DNA of 64,000 nt from Planomicrobium soli. Its GTDB lineage: Bacteria; Bacillota; Bacilli; Bacillales_A; Planococcaceae. The number at the start of each line of letters is the position of its first letter. The first letter of the stretch is position 1. Position numbers and translations under genes: made by a program. This document shows, one piece after another, positions 1-8,276 of the stretch. Where the stretch lies: assembly GCF_003014655.1 (NCBI RefSeq), contig NZ_PYAT01000009.1, positions 1-64,000 on the forward strand, read 5' to 3'. A model generated the notes under the pieces. The model was not told where the DNA came from. It saw only the letters and a program-made list of their open reading frames with translations, and did no database searches.

Positions 1-26
1 CAATGAAAACCTGTAAAAGTCGCAAA

Positions 27-178
27 TGGAGCGGAAGGCGGCGACTCCAGCGGGACCAGCGCGAGCCGAAGACCCTGGACAGAGCGAAGCGAAGGAAGCG
101 GCTGAGGCCGTGCCCGCGGAAAGCGTCCGCCTGGAGCGAAATGAAAAAAGCTGCCGAGAGTTTCTCGACAGCCTGAAA
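27..178. repeat. Structured intergenic repeat element
   Basis: About 150 non-coding bases, GC-richer than the flanks. The two ends (about 27-55 and 108-136) form an imperfect inverted repeat, and a short hairpin follows (GCTGCCGAGA...TCTCGACAGC, about 150-172). The 14-mer GCGGAAAGCGTCCG at 116-129 recurs at 61483-61496, followed in both places by a similar tail, so this is a dispersed family with at least two members in the window. Elements of this look are frequent between genes in Bacillaceae and Planococcaceae genomes (from memory). No ORF or transposase is linked to it. Confidence 0.6.
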
Positions 179-179
179 A

Positions 180-205
180 AAAGGACTCGTTAGAGTCCTT
201 TTTTA
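180..205. terminator. Bidirectional terminator after the histidine kinase
   Basis: The stem AAGGACT/AGTCCTT is flanked by A-rich sequence on the left and a T-run on the right, so it can act in both directions. It ends the minus-strand two-component operon. Confidence 0.8.
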
Positions 206-219
206 CTTTGGCATACTAT

Positions 220-2367
220 CTAGATACTATTTATTGTCACCGTTACTTTGAACAGATCCCCATCAACTTCTATTCTCATGGAGCCGCCGTGCAGTTCAAC
301 AATCGATTGCGCAATGGCAAGCCCTAAGCCCGATCCTTCTGTCTGGCGTGAAACATCGCCACGCTTAAAACGCTCAAATAATTCATCCGTGTTGTCCCCC
401 AGTTCGTAGCGGGTGACGTTCTTAATGACAAATTCAGCTTGGCTATCCACTTCATTCAACGAAACGTAAACCCGAGTTCCCGGCAAAGCATACTTGATAG
501 CATTGATGATCAAGTTGTCCAGCACGCGCCACCACTTTTGGCCATCTGCATGGATATAGACCGCTTGTTGGGGTGCACTGATACGAAAATCAAGTCCGGA
601 TGCCGCAATGTCTTCCGCATGTTCCGCAAAAGCCTGCGTCATTAATTGGGTAAGATCAAGGCGTGCCCGCTGAAGTTCCATGTTGCCGCTTGCCATTTTC
701 GATACTTCGAACAAATCTTCAATAAGTGTTTTCAAGCGCTGCGATTTCCGGTCGAGAATCGCCACATATGACAAGCGTTCTTCTGTAGATAAATCCGGCG
801 CTTTCATCAAGTCCGTGTAGGTGATGATCGAAGTTAGCGGTGTGCGAAGATCGTGACTGACATTGGTAATCAATTCGGTCTTCAGCCGCTCACTTTTTGC
901 CTGTTCAGACATCGATTGCCGGACGCCTTCTTTCAACAAATTCAATTGGCGTGCGTGGTGGGCCAATGCTGATCTGCCTCGGACCGGAAGCTCTTCATTC
1001 AATCGCCCATTTGCAATATTTTCTGTTCCTTGCATTAATACATTTAAATATCCGAAGCGGTTCAGCATGAAAAACAGAACTGGAAGGCCAATAAAAAGCG
1101 TCGCTGGAATCCAGACAATTATTAGACCGCCAACGATGAACATTAGAGCTGTACCGAAGCCCCAGAAAAAGATGACAATAAGCAAAACAAGCATCTGGAA
1201 GCCGATAGATTTGTTCAAAAATGCTTGCTGTACGTTAACAAGGCTTCGAAACGCAAGGCTTTGCTGAATTTCCGCTTTAAGTGATTGCATATTTTTGTAA
1301 TATGCTATAAACCAGATAAGCTGTAAAATTGTAAAACCGATAAATACCAAAGCAAGGCTAAGATGCTTGATCAGTCTGATCCAGTTTTGCGCCATATCAT
1401 CCGACCAGACATATTGGATATCTGTAAATAAGGAGATGGATTCTCCTAGTCCAATCATCAAGGAGATAATAATTATTAAGAAACGAACTTCTATCAATAC
1501 ATCTCCCCACTTTTTATATAAAGGAAGGCTAATAAACCACTTTCTATTGTACTTTAATGTAGTATAAAGCAAGATGCTTCCCGCTATCGCCAATGCCATG
1601 AATATATAGAAAATTGTCTTAGCAAAATCGAATCGTTCTATATCCGCTGTATAGATAGATGTTTCAAGAAGTGCCTTATCTATTTGAATGGTCCCCTTAA
1701 ATCTAGCATCGGAAAATTTCAATTCTTCCGGTACAGAAACATCTAACTCATAGTAGCTGGTATAGGAAGTGCTTAAAGGCTTTGCTTCAGTATAAGTTTC
1801 TTCGAAATAAGGATTTTCTTTGAGTGTTCCCTTTGTGAAGGTTTCACCAGTTTCAATATTGGTCAACCTATATACATAGTATGCTGATTCTTTTAAAAAT
1901 GAAGATTCCAAGCTTCTAGTGTGATTGATGGCTTGAGCCAGTCCCTCTGCACGCTCTTCCTTTATCTTTTCACGCACCACCTCATCGTCCGCAAAGTTAT
2001 TTGTGATAGCTTCAAGCTTTCTATCCCGCTCTGCAATAAGAATCTCTTCGAGACTTTTATTGTTGGCACTTTGCGCCTCTTCGATGTCAACAGCGTATTG
2101 GTCTTGGATGCTTCTATGTTGTTCAGCCAGCGTTCCAAAACGATTGCGGTATTCTTCAATTTCACCAGTGGTCACCGGCCATTCCTTATTTGCAGTCAAT
2201 GGATCTAGTTTAATTGCAATTAAATAAACTTTAAACCGATTATGGTTCTCTTTAAATTCCACTGTATCAACATAAGATTTCCCGAGGTATTTCGATCCTA
2301 GTTCCATGACGCTAAAAAAACAAATTAAAACCAGTGATACAACCCCTAACCAAATCCATTTTTTCAT
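220..2367 (-). CDS. Membrane sensor histidine kinase
   Basis: A large (715 aa) HisKA/HATPase_c sensor kinase. It has an N-terminal membrane helix (about 5-22) and a charged extracytoplasmic region of about 225 residues, partly helical or coiled. Further hydrophobic segments follow near 253-273, 296-309, 336-357 and 390-437, then a HAMP-like linker. The phospho-acceptor box VSHDLRTPLTS has its His near residue 505. The N box (DNLIINAIKYA) and the G boxes (GSGLGLAI) are intact. The start is placed at 2367 because AGGGG lies 8 bases upstream; the in-frame ATG at 2376 sits directly on that Shine-Dalgarno. The gene lies downstream of its cognate OmpR-type regulator with a small ORF between them. 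Similarity to VanS-like kinases is seen only in the catalytic half, and the ligand is unknown. Confidence 0.93.
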   Translation of the reverse strand: MKKWIWLGVVSLVLICFFSVMELGSKYLGKSYVDTVEFKENHNRFKVYLIAIKLDPLTANKEWPVTTGEIEEYRNRFGTLAEQHRSIQDQYAVDIEEAQSANNKSLEEILIAERDRKLEAITNNFADDEVVREKIKEERAEGLAQAINHTRSLESSFLKESAYYVYRLTNIETGETFTKGTLKENPYFEETYTEAKPLSTSYTSYYELDVSVPEELKFSDARFKGTIQIDKALLETSIYTADIERFDFAKTIFYIFMALAIAGSILLYTTLKYNRKWFISLPLYKKWGDVLIEVRFLIIIISLMIGLGESISLFTDIQYVWSDDMAQNWIRLIKHLSLALVFIGFTILQLIWFIAYYKNMQSLKAEIQQSLAFRSLVNVQQAFLNKSIGFQMLVLLIVIFFWGFGTALMFIVGGLIIVWIPATLFIGLPVLFFMLNRFGYLNVLMQGTENIANGRLNEELPVRGRSALAHHARQLNLLKEGVRQSMSEQAKSERLKTELITNVSHDLRTPLTSIITYTDLMKAPDLSTEERLSYVAILDRKSQRLKTLIEDLFEVSKMASGNMELQRARLDLTQLMTQAFAEHAEDIAASGLDFRISAPQQAVYIHADGQKWWRVLDNLIINAIKYALPGTRVYVSLNEVDSQAEFVIKNVTRYELGDNTDELFERFKRGDVSRQTEGSGLGLAIAQSIVELHGGSMRIEVDGDLFKVTVTINSI

Positions 2368-2368
2368 T

Positions 2369-2518
2369 TTAAGCATCCCCTTGCGTCAGCGTCCGAAGCG
2401 CAGCCAGCACATCAGCAGCCGGCGAATAAAACATGATATCCCAGATAAATGAAAAGCAGTAAAGCAAACTGAACAACGCAATAATGACCGCAACAATCGA
2501 CCATAGATCATTTTTCAA
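2369..2518 (-). CDS. Small hydrophobic ORF between regulator and kinase
   Basis: A TTG-initiated 49-codon frame that overlaps the last codons of the response regulator and ends one base before the kinase ATG. The translation has a strongly hydrophobic stretch at about 6-28 (SIVAVIIALFSLLYCFSFIW), then a short amphipathic tail, which is what a single-pass micropeptide looks like. A GGGG motif precedes an upstream in-frame TTG (2530), so the exact start is uncertain. There are no in-frame stops, and the tight spacing to both neighbours argues for translational coupling. I recognise no family. It could be a kinase accessory or sensor peptide, or a chance frame that only bridges ribosome transit. 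Confidence 0.55.
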   Translation of the reverse strand: MKNDLWSIVAVIIALFSLLYCFSFIWDIMFYSPAADVLAALRTLTQGDA

Positions 2519-3200
2519 TTTTGTAGCCAATTCCCCATACCACCTTTAAGTATCTTGGATTTTTCGGATCTGTTTCGATTTTTTCCCGTATTTTCCGGAT
2601 ATGCACCGCTACGATATTTTCGGCATTGTACGCTGGTTCGTTCCACACTCGTTCGTAAATATCACGTATGGAGAAAACCCGTCCGGCATTTTCCATCAGC
2701 AATTCAGTGATTTTAAATTCGATCGGCGTCAACTTGACCGACTCTCCGTGCAAAATAACTTCTTTGGAATCCGCATCCAATACGAGCCCGTCGATTTCCA
2801 AACGTTGGCTTTTCTCTTGGTAGGTCCCAAGAGTCACGTATCGTCTAAGTTGAGATTTAACCCGCGCCACCAGTTCCATTGGATGAAACGGCTTTGTAAC
2901 GTAGTCATCCGCCCCAACGGATAACCCATGAATTTTATCGGAATCCTCCGCTTTTGCACTAAGCATAATGATTGGGATATTCCGCTGCTCCCGGATTTTG
3001 AATGTTGCAGAAATGCCGTCCAATTTCGGCATCATGATATCGAGAATAATGACGTGCACTTCATGGGACTCCAACTGCTCAATTGCTTCAAGGCCGTTCG
3101 AAGCTTTCAATACCCGGTAGCCTTCATTTTTCAAGTAGATTTCTATTCCGTCCCGGATGTCCTGGTCATCATCAGTCACCAGTACCGTAAATTGACTCAT
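2508..3200 (-). CDS. OmpR/PhoB-family response regulator
   Basis: A 230-aa two-domain regulator. The receiver domain (1-120) has an acidic pocket at DDD (10-12), the phospho-acceptor Asp54 in LDIMMPKLDG, and the switch Lys in VTKPFHP. The C-terminal winged helix (about 130-228) contains the family sequence VWNEPAYNAENIVAVHIRKIREKIE. AAAGAGGTG lies upstream of the ATG. It is the first gene of the operon with the small hydrophobic ORF and the histidine kinase, and probably activates genes in response to an envelope signal. The target regulon cannot be read from here. Confidence 0.95.
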   Translation of the reverse strand: MSQFTVLVTDDDQDIRDGIEIYLKNEGYRVLKASNGLEAIEQLESHEVHVIILDIMMPKLDGISATFKIREQRNIPIIMLSAKAEDSDKIHGLSVGADDYVTKPFHPMELVARVKSQLRRYVTLGTYQEKSQRLEIDGLVLDADSKEVILHGESVKLTPIEFKITELLMENAGRVFSIRDIYERVWNEPAYNAENIVAVHIRKIREKIETDPKNPRYLKVVWGIGYKIEK

Positions 3201-3300
3201 TGTCTACACCTCTTTCGTCTATGTTCTTATTGTATGGGTTAAATCTTAAGCAGAGCTTATGATAAATCTGAAGAAATTCTTAAGAAAAAAAGACAGCGAA

Positions 3301-4185
3301 TCAACTGCTCGCTGCCTTTTTTTCAATAGGCTTTTTCTTTGCAAGTGTCAGAACGACAATCCCGCAAAGCAATAGAAAGACGCCTGTCCAAGCAGTTCCA
3401 TTCAAGGTTTCTCCTACAACCAGCACTCCAAGCAAAGAGGCAGTCAACGGTTCAGCCAAAGACAACGTGACGGCGGAAGAGGACGGAATTTGCTTTAATC
3501 CTTTTGAAAACAGAATATACGAAAGGCCAGTTGCCGCGATGCCCAAATACATAATAACGCCTACGTTTTTTGGAACTTGTATGTATGAGACATCCAAAAA
3601 CAGCAGAAATGGCAAGAGGAACAGTGCGCTCAAGGAAAAAATCACCGCCACTGCCGGCACTGCTTCCATCGCATGAAGCACGGATTTGCTGACGATGGCA
3701 TATCCAGCGAAGGACAAACCAGCACCCAATGCCAATAGGACACCAAAGGAATTGATAGTGGCTGATTGTGTATTCGAGAATAGTAAAATGCAGCCGGCAA
3801 TCGCACAGGACGTAGCAATCATCCATACCCTATCCGGATTTTTCTTCATAAAAGCCCACTCTAGAATCCCTGTAAAAACAGGTGCGCTTCCTATTGCCAC
3901 TACTGTTCCTACCGCGATGCCTGTAAGCTGAACGGAAGAAAAAAACAAAGGCTGAAACAAGGCCATTGCAGCCGCTGACAACCAGGCGGCTTTCCATGGA
4001 ATCGTCTTAACGTTTAGCATTTTTGCCCATAAGACAAAAGCCAGCAGCGAAAATCCGCCGATGCTTAACCGAAGTGCACCAATTGTCAAGGGATGCGCAG
4101 CGCCTTCGATGAATGTCTGGGAGGTTCCTGTTGTGCCCCAAAGCATTGCCGCCAACAGAACCAGTATGTAAGGTAAAAAATTCAC
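3301..4185 (-). CDS. EamA/DMT-family transporter
   Basis: A 294-aa protein with about ten hydrophobic segments arranged as two EamA repeats. The first repeat begins with the characteristic LLAAMLWGTTG and the second with ALGAGLSFAGYAIVSK. It ends in a Lys-rich cytoplasmic tail. Family members export amino acids or other small metabolites from the cytoplasmic membrane; the substrate is unknown here. The start codon is GTG, preceded by AGGTG at a spacing of 7. The downstream two-component genes are on the same strand but 100 bases away with their own promoter region. Confidence 0.9.
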   Translation of the reverse strand: MNFLPYILVLLAAMLWGTTGTSQTFIEGAAHPLTIGALRLSIGGFSLLAFVLWAKMLNVKTIPWKAAWLSAAAMALFQPLFFSSVQLTGIAVGTVVAIGSAPVFTGILEWAFMKKNPDRVWMIATSCAIAGCILLFSNTQSATINSFGVLLALGAGLSFAGYAIVSKSVLHAMEAVPAVAVIFSLSALFLLPFLLFLDVSYIQVPKNVGVIMYLGIAATGLSYILFSKGLKQIPSSSAVTLSLAEPLTASLLGVLVVGETLNGTAWTGVFLLLCGIVVLTLAKKKPIEKKAASS

Positions 4186-4294
4186 GAGTTACACCTGCCC
4201 TTTCCTAATTCATTAAATACCTTACCACGAAATTAATTGTTTGAGACCCAACTTTCTATGAATTATAATAAAGGTAAAAAGAGGAGGCGATCAT

Positions 4295-4525
4295 ATGTAT
4301 ATGACAGTCCCGGAAACTGCCGCTTTTCTATCAATGCCCGAGGAACAAGTGACCCGCTATGTGCTCGAAGGCCGTATTCGCGCAGTCCATGACGGTGAAC
4401 AATACTTGGTCAACACCTCACAGTTTGAGTCGCATTTTTTGCAGTTGGAACAAATCAAACAAGAGCTTGAAGAATGGCGCAATACACCGATTCCAGATGA
4501 TATTGACATTAAAGACGAAGACTGA
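4295..4525 (+). CDS. Small excisionase-like HTH protein
   Basis: A 76-aa protein. Residues 1-50 match the MerR-like/excisionase winged-helix fold (TVPETAAFLSMPEEQVTRYV, then EGRIRAVHDGEQYLVN). The tail is acidic and predicted helical (KQELEEWRN...DIDIKDED). GAGGAGG lies 8 bases before the ATG. There is no integrase or phage gene nearby, so it is more likely a stand-alone DNA-binding protein of the kind common in Bacilli than a true excisionase. Function unknown. Confidence 0.8.
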   Translation: MYMTVPETAAFLSMPEEQVTRYVLEGRIRAVHDGEQYLVNTSQFESHFLQLEQIKQELEEWRNTPIPDDIDIKDED

Positions 4526-4544
4526 AAAGCTGCATCTAAACGAA

Positions 4545-4586
4545 AAAGCCCATTAGCTGAATTTACTTCAGCTAATGGGCTTTTTC
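4545..4586. terminator. Bidirectional terminator between HTH gene and metX
   Basis: The perfect stem AGCCCATTAGCTGAA/TTCAGCTAATGGGCT has an A-run on the left and a T-run on the right. It is shared by the convergent genes. Confidence 0.9.
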
Positions 4587-4593
4587 ATTTGGG

Positions 4594-5607
4594 TTAACGC
4601 ATGGGCTGGGAGACGAACAGTTGATTTAGTTTTCCTTGGATATAACTTCCCCATTTTTCAAACTCGACTAAGAAACCATCATGTCCAAAATTTGTTTCAA
4701 TAAGCTGCCATTCTGCATTCGGCTGTTCTTTTAGCCATGGCAACATCAATTCCTGCGGATAAAGCAGGTCATGGGTATAGGATAAAGAAAATATTCCCGT
4801 TTCCACTTTCGCTCTTCCTACATCATGTGTATTCATCGCTTTTAAGAGCGTTACGTAACTATTGGCGTCGAAACGCTTTGCCAGTTTTTCGCCTTGATAG
4901 GATAAGTAAGATTCGACGTTAAATTGTTTGCCGTTATGTTCACGGGCAAAACGGCCGTTAAACAACTGGCTGCTCCGGTATGTAACCATGCCGGCCATAC
5001 GCGCGATTTGAAACCCTTTTAGCTTGGAAGAATCCTCGTAGTTTCCCCCTTTGAATTCAGCATCCCCTTCAATTGCTTGAACGCCGATGTGGTTGAAAGC
5101 AATGCCGTAATCACTGTATGCCGGTGTTACGGCAAGCGGAAAAATAGTATCCACGAAATCCGGGTATAGGCAGCCCCACTCCAAGGTTTTCATGCCGCCA
5201 AGCGAACCGCCGATTACGCCAGCCAGATGAGGAATCCCTAATTTTTGCAGCGCTGCGCGCTCTGCCCGTACCATGTCCCGGATCGTCAAAAGAGGAAAAA
5301 GAGCCTGATAAGGTTCTCCTGTTTCCGGGTTGATCGACTGCGGACCGGTCGAGCCGTTGCAGCCGCCAAGCACGTTAAACGTGATCACTTGAAAGCTGTT
5401 TGTGTCCACGGCTTTTCCCGGACCAATCAATCCGGCCCACCATCCTGGATTTTCCTCTGTCCCGATACTATGTTGGTCTCCGGTCAATGCATGGCACACC
5501 AATATTGCCGGTGCCTCCAAATTGCCGCATCGTTCATAAGCAAGCTTTACATCATGCAAAGTCTGATTTGACTCGAGTGTGAAAGAGCCGATAGATACTA
5601 CAGCCAT
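4594..5607 (-). CDS. metX: Homoserine O-acetyltransferase MetX
   Basis: A 337-aa alpha/beta hydrolase-fold acyltransferase that acetylates L-homoserine from acetyl-CoA in methionine synthesis. Family landmarks are the substrate motif LGGCNGSTGP, the nucleophile elbow GGSLGGMKTLEW (catalytic Ser), and the Asp/His end of the triad in YTHDLLYP and NFGHDGFLVE. Length is normal for the family. AGGAGGAG precedes the ATG. It is the second gene of an S-box-controlled operon, 12 bases after metY. Acetyl versus succinyl specificity is inferred from the MetX fold and the partner gene. Confidence 0.96.
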   Translation of the reverse strand: MAVVSIGSFTLESNQTLHDVKLAYERCGNLEAPAILVCHALTGDQHSIGTEENPGWWAGLIGPGKAVDTNSFQVITFNVLGGCNGSTGPQSINPETGEPYQALFPLLTIRDMVRAERAALQKLGIPHLAGVIGGSLGGMKTLEWGCLYPDFVDTIFPLAVTPAYSDYGIAFNHIGVQAIEGDAEFKGGNYEDSSKLKGFQIARMAGMVTYRSSQLFNGRFAREHNGKQFNVESYLSYQGEKLAKRFDANSYVTLLKAMNTHDVGRAKVETGIFSLSYTHDLLYPQELMLPWLKEQPNAEWQLIETNFGHDGFLVEFEKWGSYIQGKLNQLFVSQPMR

Positions 5608-5619
5608 ATCGATCTCCTC

Positions 5620-6912
5620 CTAGACATTTTCCAAAACCGCTGCTTTGATGGCTTGTTCAAGATCCGCAATCAAGTCGTCGGCGTTTTCCAATCCGACCGA
5701 CAAACGGATCAGTTCTTCCGTTACGCCGGAGAGCTCCAGTTCTTCTTTTTGCAATTGCTGATGAGTTGTCGAAGCCGGATGGATGATAAGCGATTTTGCG
5801 TCACCAACATTGGCTACGTGCGACCACAGGTTCACACTGTCAATAACTTTTCTTCCCGCTTCACGACCGCCTTTCACGCCAAAATTGACGATGGAGCCAA
5901 ACGTTTCTTTCAAGTACTTTTGTGCAAGGGCGTGAGATGGATGTTCTTCAAAGCCGATATAATTGACCCATTCCACTTGCGGATGTTCCTTTAAAAACTC
6001 CGCGACTTTCCTTGCATTGCTGCTGTGTTTCGGCAAACGTAAATGCAATGTTTCAAGGCCTTGCAAAAATGCGTGGGCACTCTCCGGACTTAATGCCGGA
6101 CCGAAATCACGCAGTAACTGAACGCGGAGTTTGGTCGCAAATGCCGCTTCCGGCACATCAATTCCGTAACGGATGCCATGATAACTTACATCTGGCTCGG
6201 TATAGTTCGGGAACCGCGAATTGTTCCAATCAAACTTGCCGGCATCAACTGCGATTCCACCGATTGTCGTTCCGTGTCCGCCAATCCATTTTGTGGCCGA
6301 ATGGATGACCACATCCGCTCCGAACTCAATCGGATTGCTGCCGTATGGCGAAGCGAAGGTGTTGTCAATCAGGAGCGGAAGTCCGTTCTCGTGCGCAATG
6401 TCTGCCACTTTTTCAACATCGAACACATTTAGGCTAGGATTGCCGATGATCTCACCAAACAATGCTTTTGTCTTATCAGTGATGGCTGCGCGAAAGTTTT
6501 CCGGATCGGTGGCATCCACAAATTTCACTGTGATGCCGTAGCGAGGCAGCGTATTGGCGAACAGATTATACGTGCCGCCGTACAGATTGCTGTCCGCAAC
6601 AATTTCATCTCCTGCTTCGGCGATATTCAAAACGGAAAAGGCAATCGCTGCCATGCCCGAAGCGAGTGCCACTGCAGCCGTTCCGCCTTCAAGCAGCGCG
6701 ACCCGCTGTTCAAAGACATCGACGGTTGGATTCATGATGCGCGAATAGATGTTGCCAGGCTCTTTTAAGCTAAAAAGGTTTTGGGCGTGCTCTGTGTTTT
6801 TGAATACGTAGGAAGTTGTCTTGTGGATTGGCACCGCTCGCGCTCCGGTCACTGAATCGGGTTGTTGTCCCCCGTGCAATAAAAGCGTCTCTGGTTTGAA
6901 ATTCGTCATCAT
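5620..6912 (-). CDS. metY: O-acetylhomoserine sulfhydrylase/aminocarboxypropyltransferase MetY
   Basis: A 430-aa PLP enzyme of the Cys/Met metabolism family that makes homocysteine from O-acetylhomoserine and sulfide. It shows the N-terminal LLHGGQQPDSVTGARAVPIH signature, a YSRIMNPT motif, PLP contacts in LIDNTFASP, and the Schiff-base Lys in VIHSATKWIGGHGT. The C-terminal RLSVGLENADDLIADL is typical. It is the first gene of the metY-metX operon, and the S-box leader directly upstream shows repression when SAM is abundant. The two-Met start is preceded by AGGAGG. Confidence 0.96.
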   Translation of the reverse strand: MMTNFKPETLLLHGGQQPDSVTGARAVPIHKTTSYVFKNTEHAQNLFSLKEPGNIYSRIMNPTVDVFEQRVALLEGGTAAVALASGMAAIAFSVLNIAEAGDEIVADSNLYGGTYNLFANTLPRYGITVKFVDATDPENFRAAITDKTKALFGEIIGNPSLNVFDVEKVADIAHENGLPLLIDNTFASPYGSNPIEFGADVVIHSATKWIGGHGTTIGGIAVDAGKFDWNNSRFPNYTEPDVSYHGIRYGIDVPEAAFATKLRVQLLRDFGPALSPESAHAFLQGLETLHLRLPKHSSNARKVAEFLKEHPQVEWVNYIGFEEHPSHALAQKYLKETFGSIVNFGVKGGREAGRKVIDSVNLWSHVANVGDAKSLIIHPASTTHQQLQKEELELSGVTEELIRLSVGLENADDLIADLEQAIKAAVLENV

Positions 6913-6962
6913 TGATTCCTCCTAAAGTTTTTGTTGATGGATTACAAAGACGAGGAGGGAAT

Positions 6963-6990
6963 AGAAAAAGCCCTCTTCGTTAAGAAGAGG
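6963..6990 (-). terminator. S-box expression-platform terminator (metYX)
   Basis: On the minus strand, CCTCTTC/GAAGAGG is followed by GGCTTTTTC. It lies between the SAM aptamer and metY and overlaps sequence that could pair with the aptamer 3' side, the usual SAM-off arrangement. Confidence 0.85.
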
Positions 6991-7013
6991 ACCGTCATTT
7001 ACGGAGATACCTC

Positions 7014-7130
7014 CTCTTATCTGCCAGACCCATTTGCAGGTCTGTAGGATTTAGCACCTTTGCAAGTAAAATTGCTTGCAGGTTGCCGGGCATCGCAGGG
7101 CCTATTCCCTCCGCCACTCTTGATAAGAGT
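7014..7130 (-). ncRNA. SAM-I (S-box) riboswitch aptamer, metYX leader
   Basis: Read on the minus strand, it begins CTCTTATCAAGAGTGGCGGA, followed by the core GGGAATAGGCCCTGCGATGCCCGGCAACC split over P2-P3. The GGTGCTAAATCC junction and closing GGCAGATAAGAG follow. These are the conserved S-box elements in order, with P1 formed by CTCTTATC/GATAAGAG. The position directly before a terminator and metY agrees with transcriptional control by S-adenosylmethionine. Confidence 0.96.
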
Positions 7131-7160
7131 ATTCAGATTTAGTTTTCCATCATGTGAAGA

Positions 7161-7189
7161 AGTATAAAAATTCTTTTCTTTTTTGTCAA
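7161..7189 (-). promoter_or_regulatory. Sigma-A promoter of the metYX S-box operon
   Basis: Minus strand: TTGACA (7189-7184), 17-base spacer, TATACT (7166-7161). This is a near-consensus promoter whose start would fall about 25 bases before the aptamer. Confidence 0.85.
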
Positions 7190-7259
7190 GTGAAGTAGTT
7201 AAAATATTTTGAAACCTCAGGTCTTTTAAAACGTTTATTACTAATAAAGGGGGATTAAC

Positions 7260-7901
7260 ATGATCATATGGACCGCAGTTGCACTTATAACAGGTTATTT
7301 TATCGGCTCTCTGCATGGATCTTCGATTGCCCAGCTCCTTACTGGAATCAATATTAAAAAAGAAGGCGTTAAAAATTCCGGTGCTTCGAACGCCGCTATT
7401 GTGCTTGGCTGGAAATACGGTGTACTCGTCGCTTTTCTTGATATTTTCAAAGGTTTTGCTGCAGTAGCCGGATTGAGGTTTCTGCTTGTGGGCTTCAGTT
7501 TATCGGATGAAGTAGTTTGGACCCTGCTGTTCGTTATCGGAGCCGGCGTTGTCTTCGGCCATAACTTTCCTTTCCACATGAATTTTGAGGGCGGAAAAGG
7601 AACAGCTGCAGTGATTGGTGTAATGCTTGCGCTTGACTGGAAGCTAGGACTGGCTGGCGGATTGCTGATGGTTGCTGCGGCTTTGACAACTGGCTATATG
7701 GTTGTCGGGGTGCTTCTTCTCTATGGCATGTTTATGGCCATAGCCTTTTGGCCAGCTGAAAGCATATGGCCAGTTTTGATGGCCCTGTTGCTATGTGCCA
7801 TGGCGTTCTGGAAACATCTTGAGAATATTGGACGCATTAAAAACGGCACCGAACCAAAAGTCTCTTCTGTCTTTAAGAAAAAACCGGCTGGCTCTAGCTA
7901 A
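7260..7901 (+). CDS. PlsY-like glycerol-3-phosphate acyltransferase family protein
   Basis: A 213-aa membrane protein with about five hydrophobic helices. It keeps the PlsY family loops: GSLHGSSIAQ near the N terminus, NSGASNA (family N-x-G-x-N loop, here altered), GHNFPFHMNFEGGKG in the middle, and a NGTEPKV ending like the family NGTE motif. PlsY transfers acyl groups from acyl phosphate to glycerol-3-phosphate at the membrane. The altered second motif and the location between two methionine operons suggest a divergent paralogue rather than the housekeeping copy. An ATG preceded by AAAGGGGG fits. Acyltransferase activity is inferred. Confidence 0.8.
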   Translation: MIIWTAVALITGYFIGSLHGSSIAQLLTGINIKKEGVKNSGASNAAIVLGWKYGVLVAFLDIFKGFAAVAGLRFLLVGFSLSDEVVWTLLFVIGAGVVFGHNFPFHMNFEGGKGTAAVIGVMLALDWKLGLAGGLLMVAAALTTGYMVVGVLLLYGMFMAIAFWPAESIWPVLMALLLCAMAFWKHLENIGRIKNGTEPKVSSVFKKKPAGSS

Positions 7902-7914
7902 GAGCTGCCGGTTT
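7882..7914 (+). terminator. Terminator overlapping the plsY-like stop codon
   Basis: The stem AACCGGC...GCCGGTT, with an inner CTCT/AGAG pair, encloses the stop codon and is followed by TCGCTTT. It is a modest terminator. Confidence 0.55.
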
Positions 7915-7981
7915 CGCTTTAGAAAAGCGCTTTCAAGAAAGCAAGAAATAGAGACCTTTAAAACTTTTTTAAAATAGTGCC

Positions 7982-8010
7982 TTGACTTTTTAGTAAATCA
8001 CCTCTAAAGT
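7982..8010 (+). promoter_or_regulatory. Sigma-A promoter of the metNPQ S-box operon
   Basis: TTGACT (7982-7987), 17-base spacer, TAAAGT (8005-8010), about 30 bases before the second S-box aptamer. Confidence 0.75.
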
Positions 8011-8040
8011 AAAACTCACAAATCAAATACGTACATCACT

Positions 8041-8156
8041 TTCTTATCCAGAGAAACCGAGGGACAGGCCCTACGACGTTTCGGCAGCGGGTTCGCTTTT
8101 AGCGAACACTGTGCTAACTCCTGCAAATGCGTTTTTATGCATTTGGAAGATGAGAA
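8041..8156 (+). ncRNA. SAM-I (S-box) riboswitch aptamer, metNPQ leader
   Basis: It begins TTCTTATCCAGAGAAACCGA and continues through GGGACAGGCCC, ACGACGTTTCGGCAGCGG, a GCGAACACTGTGCTAACTCC junction and the closing GGAAGATGAGAA. P1 pairs TCTTATC with GATGAGA. This is the second S-box in the window and differs in its P2-P4 loops from the first. It should shut down methionine import when SAM is high. Confidence 0.95.
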
Positions 8157-8174
8157 TTGAGATGGTTTCATGCC

Positions 8175-8220
8175 GAAGCCTTCTTTTTTCTTGTGGATAA
8201 GAAAAAAGAAGGCTTTTTTT
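8175..8220 (+). terminator. S-box expression-platform terminator (metNPQ)
   Basis: A long stem GCCTTCTTTTTTCTT/AAGAAAAAAGAAGGC with the loop GTGGAT is followed by eight T. It lies between the aptamer and metN. Confidence 0.92.
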
Positions 8221-8276
8221 CGTTCTCTTGGAAATGGCCGATGTATAAGATTCACACTGCTTGAGGAGGAAGATTA

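Noticed and set aside
4295-4525. Phage excisionase as a sign of an integrated element.
   Set aside because: No integrase, attachment-site repeat or phage gene is near; the fold is common in chromosomal DNA-binding proteins.
7017-7316. A 99-codon frame antisense to the plsY-like start and across the S-box.
   Set aside because: The stretch is explained fully by the riboswitch aptamer, its promoter and the start of the divergent gene.
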